40,082 nt of DNA, taken from Streptomyces phaeoluteigriseus. GTDB lineage: Bacteria; Actinomycetota; Actinomycetes; Streptomycetales; Streptomycetaceae. Of this stretch, positions 1 to 7,628 are shown piece after piece. The notes beneath the pieces were generated by a model that saw only the letters and a list, made by a program, of their open reading frames with translations, had not been told where the DNA came from and searched no databases. The position numbers and the translations under genes were made by a program. The stretch lies in contig NZ_MPOH02000019.1 in NCBI RefSeq assembly GCF_001896135.2, forward strand, positions 1,009,389 to 1,049,470. The letters run 5' to 3'. Numbering within the stretch: the stretch's first letter is position 1; each line of letters begins with the position of its first letter.

Positions 1-161
1 GGAGGTACCCTCCCCACGACGACCGGCCCTCCTCCCGCCGCCGTCCGCCGAGGGCGGGCGACGCGGCGGAGATTCGCACAAGGTCGCGGAGCAGTCCGGC
101 TCCGCGAGGGGTGACGGGACGGGCTTTCCGCCGGCACACGTGTGCGGGTCCCAGCGGCAGG

Positions 162-575
162 TCAGTACTGCTGCTCGAAATGGAGGCTGTCCCAGTTCCG
201 GGCGGTGATGTCCTCGCGAGCGCCCACGATCAGCTTCGAGGTGAACGGGCCGTGGTCGACGCCGTTTCGGCTATCTGGGCGAGAGGCACCAGCCCGTCCC
301 TGCCGGGCGCCTCCTGCCACTTGGTCGCAGAAGCCGCCGAATCCTCGCCACGAGTGGGGCGAGGCTTCATCGTGGAGGTGGTCGAGGACCGCCTCCACGA
401 AGTGGCCCATCGGCTCGGGCGCGTTCCCCGCGTCAGACGGATACGGGAGTGCCCAGCATCGCGGAAGCTCGCTGGAGCGGGTCGGGGGTGTCCACGGGGG
501 CGGCCGCGGGAAGGGGGCGGCAGGTGAAGCCGAGCCGAGCCATGGCCCGGAAGACTTCGGCGGCACTGAAGTCAC
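162..575 (-). pseudogene. Possible degraded coding sequence, unrecognised
   Basis: I do not recognise this reading frame. Its C-terminal half (roughly 162-420) reads like real protein, ending in a stretch rich in aromatic and acidic residues (KLIVGAREDITARNWDSLHF), whereas the N-terminal half is proline/serine-rich and overlaps the 3' end of the well-supported gene at 433-741 on the same strand in another frame. No ribosome site precedes the ATG. It could be the 3' remnant of a gene whose front end was lost, or chance coding in GC-rich DNA. Confidence 0.22.
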
Positions 576-741
576 GCCGGTCCTGGCGGGTGATGACCTG
601 CCCCACCTGCTTCACGGGGTAGTGGCGGCGGCCGATGATGACGGACTCGCCGGTGGCCGGTTCGGGCTTGACGCCCTTCATCGATTCCAGCACACCGCTC
701 TTGGTGAGTTCGAAGGGGAAGCGGGCGATGACGCAGCGCAT
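433..741 (-). CDS. Small conserved actinobacterial protein of unknown function
   Basis: A 102-residue protein that I recognise only as a conserved Streptomyces hypothetical found close to DEAD-box helicase and cold-shock genes. It opens with MRCVIARFPFELTKSGVLES and has a basic middle (IIGRRHYPVKQVGQVITRQDRRDF) followed by a helical segment. There is no signal peptide, membrane segment or known catalytic motif. The ATG is preceded by GAGG four bases upstream. It lies about 50 bases downstream of the CBS-domain gene on the same strand, so it is probably the last gene of a helicase-CBS-hypothetical unit. The basic, compact make-up and the neighbourhood would suit an RNA- or ribosome-associated role, but that is only inference. 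Confidence 0.8.
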   Translation of the reverse strand: MRCVIARFPFELTKSGVLESMKGVKPEPATGESVIIGRRHYPVKQVGQVITRQDRRDFSAAEVFRAMARLGFTCRPLPAAAPVDTPDPLQRASAMLGTPVSV

Positions 742-791
742 GGGGCCTCACAGAGAGAAGGGGAGAACGGTCCGACCAGAGGTGGGACGGT

Positions 792-1196
792 TCAGCGGGA
801 GAGGGCGAGGATGCCCAGGGCGCTGCCTTGTTCGTCGACCACCGGCAGGGCACCGAGCCGACGGGTGCGCATCGCGTGCTCGGCTTCGGCCATCGTGGTC
901 ACGGGTGAGGCGAACGAGCCGTGGTCGCCGAGGATGTCGCGCAGGCGGACACGGTCCGTGTAGGCGGAGCCGTCACGCACGGCGGTGAGTTCGGCCTGGG
1001 TGACCAGGCCGGTGCACTGGCCGTCCTGGTCGCAGACGACCAGCCGGCTTGTGCGGGCGGCGGCCATGACGGCCAGCGCCACCTCGACGCTCATGTCGTC
1101 ACACACCTGCGGTCCGGCCGCGTCCATGACCTCCACCGCCGTCCCGTGCGTGGGGTCGGCGTCCGCCGGGCGGGGCTGCGTCTGAACCAGCGTCAA
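792..1196 (-). CDS. CBS-domain protein (tandem CBS pair)
   Basis: A 134-residue cytoplasmic protein made almost wholly of two CBS repeats, the module that binds adenosine nucleotides or related ligands and usually regulates a partner. The first repeat begins around VEVMDAAGPQVCDDMSVEVA and reaches SRLVVCDQDGQCTGLVT; the second ends with the characteristic LGALPVVDEQGSALGILAL. I chose the TTG at 1196 because a perfect AGGAGG sits six bases upstream; an in-frame ATG at 1235 has no such site and adds an atypical basic leader. It starts 46 bases after the helicase stop, consistent with one operon. The partner is unknown; RNA metabolism or stress adaptation is inferred from its neighbours. Confidence 0.85.
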   Translation of the reverse strand: MTLVQTQPRPADADPTHGTAVEVMDAAGPQVCDDMSVEVALAVMAAARTSRLVVCDQDGQCTGLVTQAELTAVRDGSAYTDRVRLRDILGDHGSFASPVTTMAEAEHAMRTRRLGALPVVDEQGSALGILALSR

Positions 1197-1242
1197 AAGG
1201 TGCCTCCTGCAGAGATGGACCGGCTTCCGGAGCACGAAGGTT

Positions 1243-2718
1243 CTAGGCCACCGCGCCGACGACGGCCTGGCGTACGGGGGTGCGCCGGGTCGCCGAGGCG
1301 GGGCGGCGGCGACCCCGGGAGGAGGCGCTGCGCTTGGGACGCTCGGTCACCGGTGCGGTGATGACGACCGGGATGCCGGAGGGGGCCTGGGCGCCGGTGA
1401 TCCGGTTCAGGGCCTCGTCGCCCGAGCGGACCTGGGTGGTCTGCGGCTGGATCCCCGCGTCCGACATGAGGCGGGCCATGCCGCGACGCTGGCTGGGGGT
1501 GACGAGCGTGACGACGCTGCCGGACTCGCCGGCGCGGGCGGTACGGCCGCCGCGGTGGAGGTAGTCCTTGTGGTCGGTCGGCGGGTCGACGTTGACGACG
1601 AGGTCGAGGTTGTCGACGTGGATGCCGCGCGCGGCGACGTTGGTGGCCACGAGTACGGTGACGTGCCCCGTCTTGAACTGCGCCAGCGTGCGGGTCCGTT
1701 GCGGCTGCGACTTGCCGCCGTGCAGCGCGGCGGCCCGCACCCCGCTGTTGAGCAGGTCCTGGGTGAGCCGGTCGACGGCGTGCTTGGTGTCCAGGAACAT
1801 GATGACGCGGCCTTCGCGGGCGGCGATCTCGGTCGTGGCGGCGTGCTTGTCGGCGCCGTGGACGTGCAGGACGTGGTGCTCCATCGTCGTGACCGCACCG
1901 GCCGACGGGTCGACCGAGTGCACGACGGGGTCGGTCAGGTAGCGGCGCACGAGCAGGTCGACGTTACGGTCCAGGGTGGCGGAGAACAGCATCCGCTGCC
2001 CCTCCGGACGCACCTGGTCGAGCAGCGCGGTGACCTGGGGCATGAAGCCCATGTCGGCCATCTGGTCGGCCTCGTCCAGCACCGTGATGCCCACGTGGTT
2101 CAGCCGGCAGTCGCCACGGTCGATGAGGTCCTTGAGCCGCCCGGGCGTCGCGACGACGACCTCGGCCCCGCCGCGCAGCGCACCGGCCTGCTTGCCGATC
2201 GACATCCCGCCCACGACCGTGGCCAGCCGCAGCCGCACGGAGCGGGCGTACGGGGTCAGCGCGTCGGTCACCTGCTGCGCCAGCTCACGCGTGGGTACGA
2301 GGATCAGCCCCAGCGGCTGGCGGGGCTCGGCGCGCTGTCCGGCGGTGCGGGCGAGCAGGGCGAGGCCGAAGGCCAGGGTCTTGCCGGACCCGGTGCGCCC
2401 GCGGCCCAGCACGTCACGGCCGGCCAGGGAGTTCGGCAGCGTCGCGCCCTGGATCGGGAACGGCGCCGTCACGCCCTGCCTGCCGAGTTCGGCCAGCAGC
2501 TGCTCGGGCATGTCGAGATCGGCGAAGCCCTCGACGGCGGGCAGCGCGGGGGTGATCGTCTCGGGGAGCGCGAACTCACCCTGCAGTGCGGCGGGCCGAC
2601 GGCCGTAACCGCCGGAGCGGCGGGGCGCCTGCGAGTCGAAGCGGCTGCCACGCCTTCCGGCGTCGGCACGGCCGTCACGGGAGCGGGCGGGACGGTCGTT
2701 CGTGTACGTGCGGTTCAT
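1243..2718 (-). CDS. DEAD-box ATP-dependent RNA helicase
   Basis: A 491-residue superfamily 2 helicase with the full motif set: motif I TGSGKT (109-114), Ia PTREL (142-146), Ib TPGR (191-194), motif II DEAD (215-218), motif III SAT (246-248), motif V near TNVAARGIHVDN (359-370) and motif VI HRGGRTARAG (388-397). An Arg/Gly/Ser-rich N-terminus of about 45 residues and a basic C-terminal tail from about residue 450 flank the two RecA-like cores and may bind RNA. It is expected to unwind structured mRNA or assist ribosome assembly in the cytoplasm. It lies downstream of a cold-shock protein gene on the same strand but is separated from it by a strong terminator, so it probably has its own promoter. 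AGGAAGG precedes the ATG. Confidence 0.96.
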   Translation of the reverse strand: MNRTYTNDRPARSRDGRADAGRRGSRFDSQAPRRSGGYGRRPAALQGEFALPETITPALPAVEGFADLDMPEQLLAELGRQGVTAPFPIQGATLPNSLAGRDVLGRGRTGSGKTLAFGLALLARTAGQRAEPRQPLGLILVPTRELAQQVTDALTPYARSVRLRLATVVGGMSIGKQAGALRGGAEVVVATPGRLKDLIDRGDCRLNHVGITVLDEADQMADMGFMPQVTALLDQVRPEGQRMLFSATLDRNVDLLVRRYLTDPVVHSVDPSAGAVTTMEHHVLHVHGADKHAATTEIAAREGRVIMFLDTKHAVDRLTQDLLNSGVRAAALHGGKSQPQRTRTLAQFKTGHVTVLVATNVAARGIHVDNLDLVVNVDPPTDHKDYLHRGGRTARAGESGSVVTLVTPSQRRGMARLMSDAGIQPQTTQVRSGDEALNRITGAQAPSGIPVVITAPVTERPKRSASSRGRRRPASATRRTPVRQAVVGAVA

Positions 2719-3004
2719 GCGGAACCTTCCTCGATGCGGCGCATATCAAGGAATTCCCGCAGCGATGAGCGGCATGGAGAATCACAGGTATGGACCGATG
2801 ACAAAAGAGAGCAATTTCGGCCGGCGGATATTCACGCGGGCCGAGGTGCTGAAATGCGTGACGCGATGGGACGTAACGTCCGGGCGCCGACCGCGGTGCA
2901 GCTTTTCAAATTCAACCGCATCCCAGAAGGGAGGAGTCGCTGTGGTGGGACCACGGATTCCTCCGAGCCGTCCCACGGACGCGACCGCTGCGGGATACGC
3001 GTGC
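2719..3004 (-). promoter_or_regulatory. Long helicase upstream/leader region
   Basis: Between the helicase ATG and the terminator behind the cold-shock gene there are almost 300 bases with no convincing gene. The stretch is clearly less GC-rich than its surroundings (for example near 2790-2820 and 2900-2930) and must hold the helicase promoter. Its length allows a long 5' leader, as is common for cold-induced RNA helicase genes, but I cannot place a transcription start or a defined leader structure. Confidence 0.4.
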
Positions 3005-3042
3005 AGCTGGGGCCCGCACCCCGAAGGATGCGGGCCCCAGCT
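3005..3042 (-). terminator. Strong intrinsic terminator behind the cold-shock gene
   Basis: A perfect 14-bp stem: AGCTGGGGCCCGCA (3005-3018) pairs with TGCGGGCCCCAGCT (3029-3042) around a 10-base loop. It starts 18 bases past the cold-shock stop codon in the direction of transcription. It has no real U-tract, which is usual for Streptomyces terminators. It insulates the cold-shock gene from the helicase operon. Confidence 0.88.
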
Positions 3043-3060
3043 ACAGAGTGTGCGTCAGCG

Positions 3061-3264
3061 TCAGGCCGGAACGATGTTCTCGGCCGTCGGGCCCTTCTGG
3101 CCCTGCGCGATGTCGAAGGTCACCTTCTGGCCCTCGAGCAGCTCACGGAAGCCCTGCGCGGCGATGTTCGAGTAGTGGGCGAACACGTCCGGGCCGCCAC
3201 CGTCCTGCTCGATGAAGCCGAAGCCCTTTTCCGCGTTGAACCACTTCACGGTACCAGCAGCCAT
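3061..3264 (-). CDS. CspA-family cold-shock protein
   Basis: A 67-residue single cold-shock domain. The RNP1-type motif KGFGFI and the RNP2-type VFAHY are both present, and the length is the family norm. These proteins bind single-stranded RNA and DNA and melt or protect mRNA structure. Of several in-frame starts I chose the ATG at 3264, because MAAGTVKWFNAEKGFGFI is the canonical N-terminus and AAGGAGA lies just upstream. It is monocistronic: a strong terminator follows the stop and another hairpin lies about 100 bases upstream. The adjacent DEAD-box helicase makes this an RNA-remodelling neighbourhood. Confidence 0.97.
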   Translation of the reverse strand: MAAGTVKWFNAEKGFGFIEQDGGGPDVFAHYSNIAAQGFRELLEGQKVTFDIAQGQKGPTAENIVPA

Positions 3265-3361
3265 GTCATATCTCCTTTGGGGCAATACATCGGAATCCGC
3301 ACTGCGCGGACGCCGTGTCGCCGCGATGATTACCCCGCCCGGAAAAATAACCGGCATACAA

Positions 3362-3398
3362 AAGTGCTCCCACCCGAAGGAACCGGGTGAGGGCACTT
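3362..3398 (-). terminator. Hairpin upstream of the cold-shock gene (terminator or leader element)
   Basis: A 15-pair inverted repeat with one mismatch: AAGTGCTCCCACCCG (3362-3376) against CGGGTGAGGGCACTT (3384-3398), 7-base loop. Read on the minus strand the stem ends in CACTTTTG, a short U-run, so it can end transcription coming from the XRE gene; a T-run on the plus side makes it potentially bidirectional. If the cold-shock promoter lies further upstream it would instead be a leader or attenuator structure about 100 bases before the start codon. Confidence 0.65.
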
Positions 3399-3547
3399 GA
3401 AGTTTTGGGAACCACAACTGCAACTGAGGAAGACAGTAGCACGCCGGAACGGCCTGCGCGCGTCGAAGAATTCCGCTCCGCCCATCGCGACAAAATCTCT
3501 CACCGCATGGTCCGTAAAACTCTCACCTCACGAGCGTAGATATTGCT

Positions 3548-4468
3548 TCACTCGAAGTGCAGCGTTTCAGAGAGCGTCCAGGACCTGGGTGCGGGGCAGG
3601 CCGGTCGACTCGCCGCGTCGATGTACGACTTGACCGTGTCGGTGACGAAGTCGCGGCTGTCGTCAGGGGAGAGCGCCTGGGTCTGGAGGTGCTCGTACAT
3701 CGCGCCGAAGTGCCGCACGTCGGACGCCTTCTCCAGGTAGAGATCACTGGAGAACCGCTCCACGTGCACCACGGCCTCGGGGGTGTCGGCGAAGCTCAGG
3801 ATGGAGAACTGCCCCGAGAGGGCGGGGTGGGCCCCCGCGGCGTAGGGGAGGATCTGGACAGTGATGTGGGGCTCGGCACTGATCGCGTTCAGGTGCTCCA
3901 GCTGTTCGCGCATGATGTCGGGGCTGCCGACGACGCGGCGCAGTACCGATTCGTCCAGGACGACCCACAGGCGCAGCGGGCGGGTCGGGTCGTAGATCCG
4001 GTGCTGACGGCGGAGCCGCACCTTGAGGCGGCCGGCGGCCCGCGCGGCGGTGAGCGCAGGCATTGCTGCTCTGATCACGGCCTGGGCGTAGGCCGGGGTC
4101 TGCAACAGGCCGGGGATCGTCAGGGGCTCATAGGCACGGACGGTGGCGGCATCCGTCTCCAGCGCGATGTAGACGCTCTGGGGAACGTCGCCGTAGACGT
4201 TCCACCAGCCCTGCTGTCCGGATTCCTCCGCCATCTGCATCAGCGCGTCGATGACCTGCTGGTCCGTCACTCCATAGATCGCGCACAGATCACGTACGTC
4301 GCGGGGGCTGATGGCGCGGCGGCCGTTCTCCAGGTGGCTGATCTTGGGCTGGGAGACCATGAGCCGCTCGGCCACCTCCGTGCTCTTCAGCCCACTGGCC
4401 TGACGGAGCCGACGGAGTTCCGCTCCCAGGCGCCGTCTCCTGACGGTGGGATTGCTGTTCGCCGCCAC
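3548..4468 (-). CDS. XRE-family regulator with DUF5753 domain
   Basis: A 306-residue protein of the common Streptomyces class of helix-turn-helix regulators. Residues about 14-67 form the XRE helix-turn-helix (VAERLMVSQPKISHLENGRR); the rest is DUF5753, with hallmarks YEPLTIPGLLQTPAYAQAV and ISAEPHITVQILPYAAGAHP. These proteins usually work with a small DUF397 protein encoded next door, but no DUF397 gene is visible downstream (3265-3547) or upstream. The C-terminal tail after KSYIDAA is an odd proline/serine extension of about 20 residues and may reflect a small frameshift at the natural end. Target genes cannot be read from the sequence. Confidence 0.92.
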   Translation of the reverse strand: MAANSNPTVRRRRLGAELRRLRQASGLKSTEVAERLMVSQPKISHLENGRRAISPRDVRDLCAIYGVTDQQVIDALMQMAEESGQQGWWNVYGDVPQSVYIALETDAATVRAYEPLTIPGLLQTPAYAQAVIRAAMPALTAARAAGRLKVRLRRQHRIYDPTRPLRLWVVLDESVLRRVVGSPDIMREQLEHLNAISAEPHITVQILPYAAGAHPALSGQFSILSFADTPEAVVHVERFSSDLYLEKASDVRHFGAMYEHLQTQALSPDDSRDFVTDTVKSYIDAASRPACPAPRSWTLSETLHFE

Positions 4469-4498
4469 GGGCGGTATACCTCCGGATCCGTTTCCAAG

Positions 4499-4909
4499 TC
4501 ACTGCTCTCGCGCGAAGGTTGCCACGACGGCACGCTTGTCGATCAAGCGCCATGCCGCCATGTCCGCGCGTATCGGAAGCGGACGATTACCTTGGCATTT
4601 GCCTCCCGCAGGAGCTTGTCGAGGAGTCACCGGGCCAGGCTCGGTCGGGCTCCGGGAGCCTTGCCGCCACCGGCGCGCGAGCCGCCGGTCGCCGCCGGCG
4701 CCCGGCTGGTGGGACACGCCGTACCAACCGAGGACGGCGGCCTCGCGCTCGCCGCCAGGACGTCGCCGGAGGCCGGTGCGGACGGTCGCCATGGTCGGCC
4801 GACCGGTGACGGCGTCCACGTGGATCGCTTCCGAGGAACCGATCCGGTGCCCCTTCGGATCTACGACGTCGCGGTCGCGCCACTCCCGGACGCGCGCATG
4901 GTGACTCAT
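4499..4909 (-). pseudogene. PRC-barrel domain protein, internally deleted
   Basis: The first 47 residues (REWRDRDVVDPKGHRIGSSE, then a stretch ending MATVRTGL) match the start of a PRC-barrel protein, a small beta-barrel found in Streptomyces stress and envelope proteins. Residues 55-80 (AAVLGWYGVSHQPGAGGDRR and the following LARR) look like the normal C-terminus of the same family. The roughly 40-residue core normally between them is missing, and the frame runs on past the natural end (about 4670) into unrelated sequence. I infer an internal deletion that left a non-functional remnant. Family assignment is from memory of typical sequences; the deletion is inferred. Confidence 0.55.
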
Positions 4910-5243
4910 GGTCGGCGAACGGCAGAGTCCGCTGCCGCTCCCACCCGGCCCGCGAGGAAACGTGGTGTCACACGGGACTCACGACACCTGATGTCCCGGC
5001 GCCCTGGAACGTCCGTCCGCCGCCGACGCCCGGCGCTCGTGCACCGGCGCTACCGGACGACGCGTGGTGGCCCCGCTCCCGTGATCCCGGTGCGCGACCT
5101 GCCGTACCGACCGCCGCGCTGGACGCGCCGGCCGTACTGACCGGCGACGAGGCCTGGCTGACCGGCGACGTGGCCTGGACCGAGAGTGCCATTCGCCGCC
5201 GCGGACCCGCTCGTGCGAATGCGCGACGAATGGTCGGAAATGT

Positions 5244-5283
5244 CATTCAACGTATTTCCGTAGCACTGTGCTCCGATTGAATG
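5244..5283. promoter_or_regulatory. Nested inverted repeats upstream of the ice-binding gene
   Basis: CATTCAA (5244-5250) and TTGAATG (5277-5283) form a perfect outer dyad; between them AGCAC-T-GTGCT (5262-5272) forms an inner palindrome. The rest of the gene-free stretch 4910-5415 shows no convincing coding sequence, but 5225-5290 is locally AT-rich and is the obvious promoter/operator region for the secreted protein gene that starts at 5416. I cannot name a regulator or fix -35/-10 boxes. Confidence 0.45.
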
Positions 5284-5415
5284 AGTGGCGATTTCGCCGG
5301 TCTCGTTCCTCTCGGAGCCAGGATATTTCTGCGTAATATGCGGCACCAGCAACAGGCTTCCTGGTTGATCGGTAGGACCCGGAACGCCACGGCCCCCACA
5401 GAAAATGGCCTTTCG

Positions 5416-6765
5416 ATGAAGCTGAAGATTCCTCAAGCAGCTCACCGCCGCACTTTGTCCGGCTTGCTGGCCTCGGCCCTCGCCGGAACGGTTTCCGCTG
5501 CGATGGTCTTCCTGACGCCGACGGCCGCGTCGGCGATCGCACTGCCCGTGCCTCTCGGCACCGCCGCCAGCTATTCCGTGCTGGCGGGTCAGGGAGTCAC
5601 CAACACCGGTAACTCGGTGCTCGCGCACGACCTCGGAACGCACCCGAACCCGTCCATCACCGGATTCCCGCCCGGCCAGGTGGGAGGTGCCATCCACGCC
5701 GCGGACGCCGCGGCCCTCCAGGCCAAGTCCGACCTCCTCGTGGCGTACAACAACGCCGCAGGCCAGGCGCCTGACTTCGCCCTTCCGGCCGGAATCGGCG
5801 GGGGTCCGGCACTGCTTCCCGGCGTCTACCGCGCCACGGCCGGTGTCGGTATCACCGGCGACCTGGTCCTGGACGGTCAGGGAAGCTCCGACGCGGTCTG
5901 GGTCTTCCAGATTCCCGAATCCCTGACGACGGCAACCTCCAGTCGGATCCTCCTCACCAACGGCGCCTCGGCCTGCAACGTGTTCTGGCAGATCGGCGAA
6001 GACGCGTCGCTCGGCGTCACCACCAGCTTCGTGGGCACCCTGATGGCCGAGAACTCGATCACCGCGAACCAAGGAACCAACGTCGAGGGCCGGCTGTTGG
6101 CCCAGGTAGGTTCCGTGACCCTCAACAACAACAGGATCTTCCTCGGCGGGTGCGCCGCCGCCACCACAGGTGGCACGACGACGGGCACCACCACCGGCAC
6201 CACCACCGGCACGACGACCGGAACCACCACCGGCACCACCACCGGCACGACGACCGGAACCACCACCGGCACGACGACCGGAACCACCGCCGGCAACACC
6301 ACCGGCGGCGGCCTTCTGGGCGGCAGTCTGATCAGTGGCGGCCTCCTGGGCGGACCGGTCGTCCAGACCGGCGGCACCTCGGGCAACACCGCCGGCAACA
6401 CGTCCGGAAACATCGCGGGCAACACCGCCGGCAACACCACCGGCGGAAACATCGCCGGGAACACCACCGGCGGAAACACGGCCGGGAACACCACCGCCGG
6501 ACACGACGCCGGACACGACAACGGGCACGACGGCGGGCACGACCAGGCGCCGGGCGGACCCGAGCACGACGGCAAGGGCAGGCCGGACCACGGCGGCAAG
6601 CCGGACCACGGCGGCAAGCCCGATCACGGGCAGTACGTCGGGCCCGGTGAGCGCGACCACGACAAGCACGACCACGACAAGCAGCACGACGACAACTTCG
6701 GCTACGACGACGCGCCCAAGGGCTACCAGGGTGGCGACGACCACTCCAAGAGCCACGCGGGCTAG
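5416..6765 (+). CDS. Secreted ice-binding family (DUF3494) protein with repeat linker
   Basis: A 449-residue secreted protein. Residues 1-40 are a signal peptide ending TAASA. Residues about 47-245 match the DUF3494 ice-binding fold (GTAASYSVLAGQGVTNTGNS; ALLPGVYRATAGVGITGDLV; an NTGNS/GDLGTHP-like start and the FLGG end). From about 253 follow GTTT tetrapeptide repeats (to 296), then Asn/Gly/Thr-rich GNTAGNT/GNTTGG repeats, and a final His/Asp/Gly/Lys tail (GHDAGHDNGHDGGHD, DHGGKPDHGGK). No LPxTG or membrane anchor is seen. The start ATG is chosen for the signal peptide; the ribosome site is weak. The family includes true antifreeze proteins and adhesins; in a mesophilic actinomycete an adhesive or surface role is as likely. 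The tail could chelate metals. Confidence 0.88.
   Translation: MKLKIPQAAHRRTLSGLLASALAGTVSAAMVFLTPTAASAIALPVPLGTAASYSVLAGQGVTNTGNSVLAHDLGTHPNPSITGFPPGQVGGAIHAADAAALQAKSDLLVAYNNAAGQAPDFALPAGIGGGPALLPGVYRATAGVGITGDLVLDGQGSSDAVWVFQIPESLTTATSSRILLTNGASACNVFWQIGEDASLGVTTSFVGTLMAENSITANQGTNVEGRLLAQVGSVTLNNNRIFLGGCAAATTGGTTTGTTTGTTTGTTTGTTTGTTTGTTTGTTTGTTTGTTAGNTTGGGLLGGSLISGGLLGGPVVQTGGTSGNTAGNTSGNIAGNTAGNTTGGNIAGNTTGGNTAGNTTAGHDAGHDNGHDGGHDQAPGGPEHDGKGRPDHGGKPDHGGKPDHGQYVGPGERDHDKHDHDKQHDDNFGYDDAPKGYQGGDDHSKSHAG
6172..6303 (+). repeat. 12-bp tandem repeat encoding GTTT units
   Basis: Eleven consecutive 12-bp units (consensus GGC-ACC-ACC-ACC with ACG and GGA synonymous variants) encode nine GTTT tetrapeptides followed by GTTA and GNTT. 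The array is in frame, so unit gain or loss would only change linker length. Thr-rich segments like this are typical O-mannosylation targets and spacers in actinobacterial secreted proteins. Confidence 0.92.
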
Positions 6766-6800
6766 GCAGCGCGTCACGGCCGGTTGGCTCACCGGATAAC

Positions 6801-6835
6801 GCGCGCGCGGAATCCTCATCGATTCCGCCGCGCGC
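6801..6835 (+). terminator. Intrinsic terminator after the ice-binding gene
   Basis: GCGCGCGCGGAATC (6801-6814) pairs with GATTCCGC-C-GCGCGC (6821-6835) with a single bulged C and a 6-base loop: a 14-bp stem starting 36 bases after the stop codon. No U-tract follows. It separates the ice-binding gene from the DUF5819-HTTM pair. Confidence 0.85.
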
Positions 6836-6911
6836 CGTCGGTGGCAGCCGGCGAACAGCCAATGCGAGCAGCAGCCTATGCGAGCAGCCGATAGAGAAAG
6901 ACAGGTAGGCG

Positions 6912-7628
6912 GTGTCGAGCGGAATTGAATCAGCGGACGTGGAAGAAATCCAGCATTCCGAATCCGGACCGGCCGCACACGTATGTCCTGACGCCATGAC
7001 CGAGCCCCCCGGACCGCCGAAAGGTGTCCGTGCGCTCAGAGCCGGGCTGTGCACCGCCGTGCTTCTGTGTCTGACTGCGAGTGTCGTCCACGTGCTTCTG
7101 GTGTTCCTTCACGTGGCACCGGCCAACCCCGTCTCCAAGCGATACAGCCCGATGATCAATACCTGGGTGTACCCCTACTTCGAACAGAACTGGCGGCTCT
7201 TCGCCCCGGATCCCGAATCCGTGAACCGGCAGATCCTGGCCCGAACCGCGCACACCCGCTCCGACGGATCGGTACGGGTGAGCCCCTGGTTCGACCTCAC
7301 CGCCGTGGACACCGCCGCAGTCGTACACCAACCGTTCCCGAGTCACACGGCACAGAACATGCTGCGCCGCGCCTGGGCCGGCTACGTCGACTCGCACGGA
7401 GGAGAGGACAAGGCTCGCACGGAACGCGCCGTGATGATGCGGAAGTACCTGGGCAACATCGCCGCGGACCGCGTCGCCGCCCACGGCGGTGGATCCTTCG
7501 ACTTCGTTCAACTCCGCGTCGCCACGCTGCCCATCACCGCGCCCGACGTCGCCGAAGGCAATCGCCGCCCCACGCCGGTCGAGAACCGGCTCCTGCCCTG
7601 GTGGAAGGTGACCGGCCATGAGAAGTGA
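6912..7628 (+). CDS. DUF5819 family membrane-anchored protein
   Basis: A 238-residue protein with one N-terminal membrane helix (about residues 44-68, LCTAVLLCLTASVVHVLLVF) and an extracytoplasmic domain carrying the DUF5819 signature INTWVYPYFEQNWRLFAPDP. In actinobacteria this family is typically encoded directly before an HTTM-domain membrane protein, as here: the two genes overlap by 11 bases and are surely co-transcribed. The GTG at 6912 has only a weak AGGTAGG-like site; an ATG at 6996 is possible but has no better one. Function is unknown; a complex with the HTTM protein is inferred from conserved pairing. Confidence 0.87.
   Translation: MSSGIESADVEEIQHSESGPAAHVCPDAMTEPPGPPKGVRALRAGLCTAVLLCLTASVVHVLLVFLHVAPANPVSKRYSPMINTWVYPYFEQNWRLFAPDPESVNRQILARTAHTRSDGSVRVSPWFDLTAVDTAAVVHQPFPSHTAQNMLRRAWAGYVDSHGGEDKARTERAVMMRKYLGNIAADRVAAHGGGSFDFVQLRVATLPITAPDVAEGNRRPTPVENRLLPWWKVTGHEK

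Noticed and set aside
2782..2976. 64-residue minus-strand open frame before the helicase
   Set aside because: No ribosome site and no similarity I recognise; more likely part of the leader/promoter region.
4968..5246. 92-residue minus-strand open frame upstream of the ice-binding gene
   Set aside because: Ala/Gly/Ser low-complexity, no ribosome site, no recognisable domain.
6172..6303. Possible CRISPR-like repeat array
   Set aside because: Repeats are contiguous 12-bp coding units without spacers inside a secreted protein gene.
5050..6978. 642-residue minus-strand open frame opposite the ice-binding gene
   Set aside because: Low-complexity Val/Gly/Arg sequence that mirrors the GTTT and GNT repeats of the plus-strand gene; no domain and no ribosome site.
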